Assembly (NCBI RefSeq): GCF_002217755.1
Contig: NZ_BCFL01000036.1
Location: 117,707-161,301 of the forward strand
Source: Streptomyces hyaluromycini
Lineage (GTDB): Bacteria; Actinomycetota; Actinomycetes; Streptomycetales; Streptomycetaceae
DNA length: 43,595 bases
Direction of reading: 5' to 3'
The stretch's first letter is position 1. Every line of letters begins with the position of its first letter. Of this stretch, positions 43,059 through 43,595 are shown piece by piece. Under the pieces are notes generated by a model. The model had not been told where the DNA came from. It saw nothing but the letters and a program-made list of their open reading frames with translations, and made no database searches. The translations under genes were made by a program, and so were the position numbers.

Positions 43059-43418
43059 TTCTGCCTGAATTCACCGGGAGGGAATCCACGAACGATGACT
43101 GGTCCCGGGGATGGTGGGCTCTGACTCCATACTCTACACAGCGCATCATAGTGATGCACCTACCTTCAGTGAAGTCTCACCTCGCAGAATGCATCGTGGC
43201 CTGTTCACGCCTCACCAGGCTGGCCGATGATGTAGCATGAGCCGCGCACTGACATGGTTTTTGATCGTCCGTCAGAGCGACAGAGTGAGTATCCGTGAAG
43301 ATTCCCGTTCGACTGGCACCCGATGCCCCGTCAGTCTTGTTGCGGAGGTCACGGCTTGGAATTCCAGTCGCTACACAGCTCCCCAAACGATGCACCCTCC
43401 CTGTTGCTGCCGCTTTTC
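43059..43418. other. Subtelomeric non-coding region
   Basis: 360 nt between the helicase start and the dense palindromes. No gene is supported. It contains small dyads such as GCATCA-TAG-TGATGC (43143-43157) and CTTCA-G-TGAAG (43164-43174), typical of sequence just inside a Streptomyces telomere. The helicase promoter should be here. Confidence 0.6.
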
Positions 43419-43595
43419 GGATTCCCGCTTGCGGGAATCCTTCCGATGCGCGCTTGCGCGCATCGGCGCTTTTAACAATTCCGCTTGCGGAATTCAATTC
43501 CCGCGCCTGCGCGGGAATTTTTCGGTAATTCAATTTCGCTTGCGAAATTGAATTCACTACCGTGCGCGCCAGCGCACGGTATCCCGCTCCGCGGG
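43419..43595. other. Linear replicon telomere with seven palindromes
   Basis: Seven near-contiguous dyads to the last base: 43419-43440, 43443-43466, 43477-43494, 43496-43519, 43527-43554, 43558-43581 and 43583-43595. Four have GCTTGC centres (GCAAGC on the other strand). The terminal one, CCCGCTCCGCGGG here, reads CCCGCGGAGCGGG from the end inward, the Streptomyces Pal I. In known linear Streptomyces replicons these fold in the 3' overhang left by replication and recruit Tap/Tpg for patching. Inner palindromes differ from the common archetype as remembered. Confidence 0.93.

Noticed and set aside
40494..43124. 876-codon open frame on the plus strand
   Set aside because: Antisense shadow of the helicase, rich in Arg/Pro/His; the minus-strand frame has complete helicase motifs.
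43177..43557. 126-codon minus-strand frame at the end
   Set aside because: It runs through the telomere palindromes and has no ribosome site or family resemblance.
43419..43595. Palindrome array considered as CRISPR, REP elements or integron attC sites
   Set aside because: Arms differ in sequence, there are no regular spacers, and the array ends on Pal I at the last base, which fits a telomere.

Overview
The window looks like the terminal 43.6 kb of a linear Streptomyces replicon (chromosome arm or linear plasmid). The signs are very high GC with G/C-ending codons, purine-rich ribosome sites, a gamma-butyrolactone (GBL) type regulatory system, a rare in-frame TTA codon in a pathway regulator, and a right end (about 43419-43595) made of seven back-to-back palindromes. 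The last palindrome reads CCCGCGGAGCGGG from the end inward, which is the Streptomyces Pal I telomere sequence. A subtelomeric DEAH-box helicase and a broken telomere-associated protein (tap) gene fit this.

Layout. (1) 46-5919 is a signalling block: aldo/keto reductase, ArpA/ScbR-like TetR receptor, AfsA-like signal synthase, acyl-CoA-dehydrogenase-like flavoprotein, HAD phosphatase and a second TetR regulator. (2) 6239-9781 is a large carboxylic acid reductase (CAR), divergent from a StrR/ParB-like activator (10390-11421). (3) 11599-22061 is a long plus-strand operon: GriI-like aldolase, GriH-like synthase, aspartokinase, P450, GMC oxidoreductase, aldehyde dehydrogenase, medium-chain reductase and FAD monooxygenase. 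(4) 22261-32883 on the minus strand holds a second P450, an MHS transporter and a tightly overlapped operon: two KASIII-like enzymes, PaaA, a PaaB-PaaC fusion, PaaD, SDR, enoyl-CoA hydratase and an acyl/aryl-CoA ligase. (5) 33462-34931 is a DHA2-type exporter. (6) 35385-38349 is a KorAB 2-oxoacid:ferredoxin oxidoreductase. (7) 38370-43595 is the subtelomere: ISL3 transposase remnant, tap pseudogene, small hypothetical membrane protein, helicase and telomere.

How the parts may work together (inference). Aspartokinase feeds aspartate semialdehyde. The GriI/GriH pair condenses it with a triose phosphate to 3-amino-4-hydroxybenzoate (3,4-AHBA). CAR can reduce an aryl acid to its aldehyde. The CoA ligase plus PaaA/PaaBC/PaaD suggest CoA activation and oxygenation (epoxidation) of an aromatic ring, with ECH and SDR processing the product. 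The KASIII pair could extend or transfer an acyl chain. I do not recognise this combination as a characterised pathway. Five 18-bp inverted repeats of the form ATACCT-N6-AGGTAT, plus one degenerate copy, sit before the receptor/afsA pair, the flavoprotein-phosphatase pair, the second TetR gene, the StrR-like activator, the KASIII/Paa operon and the exporter, so one butanolide-type switch probably controls the whole cluster.

Limits: everything is read by eye. Family calls rest on motifs and remembered family sequences; no searches were run.
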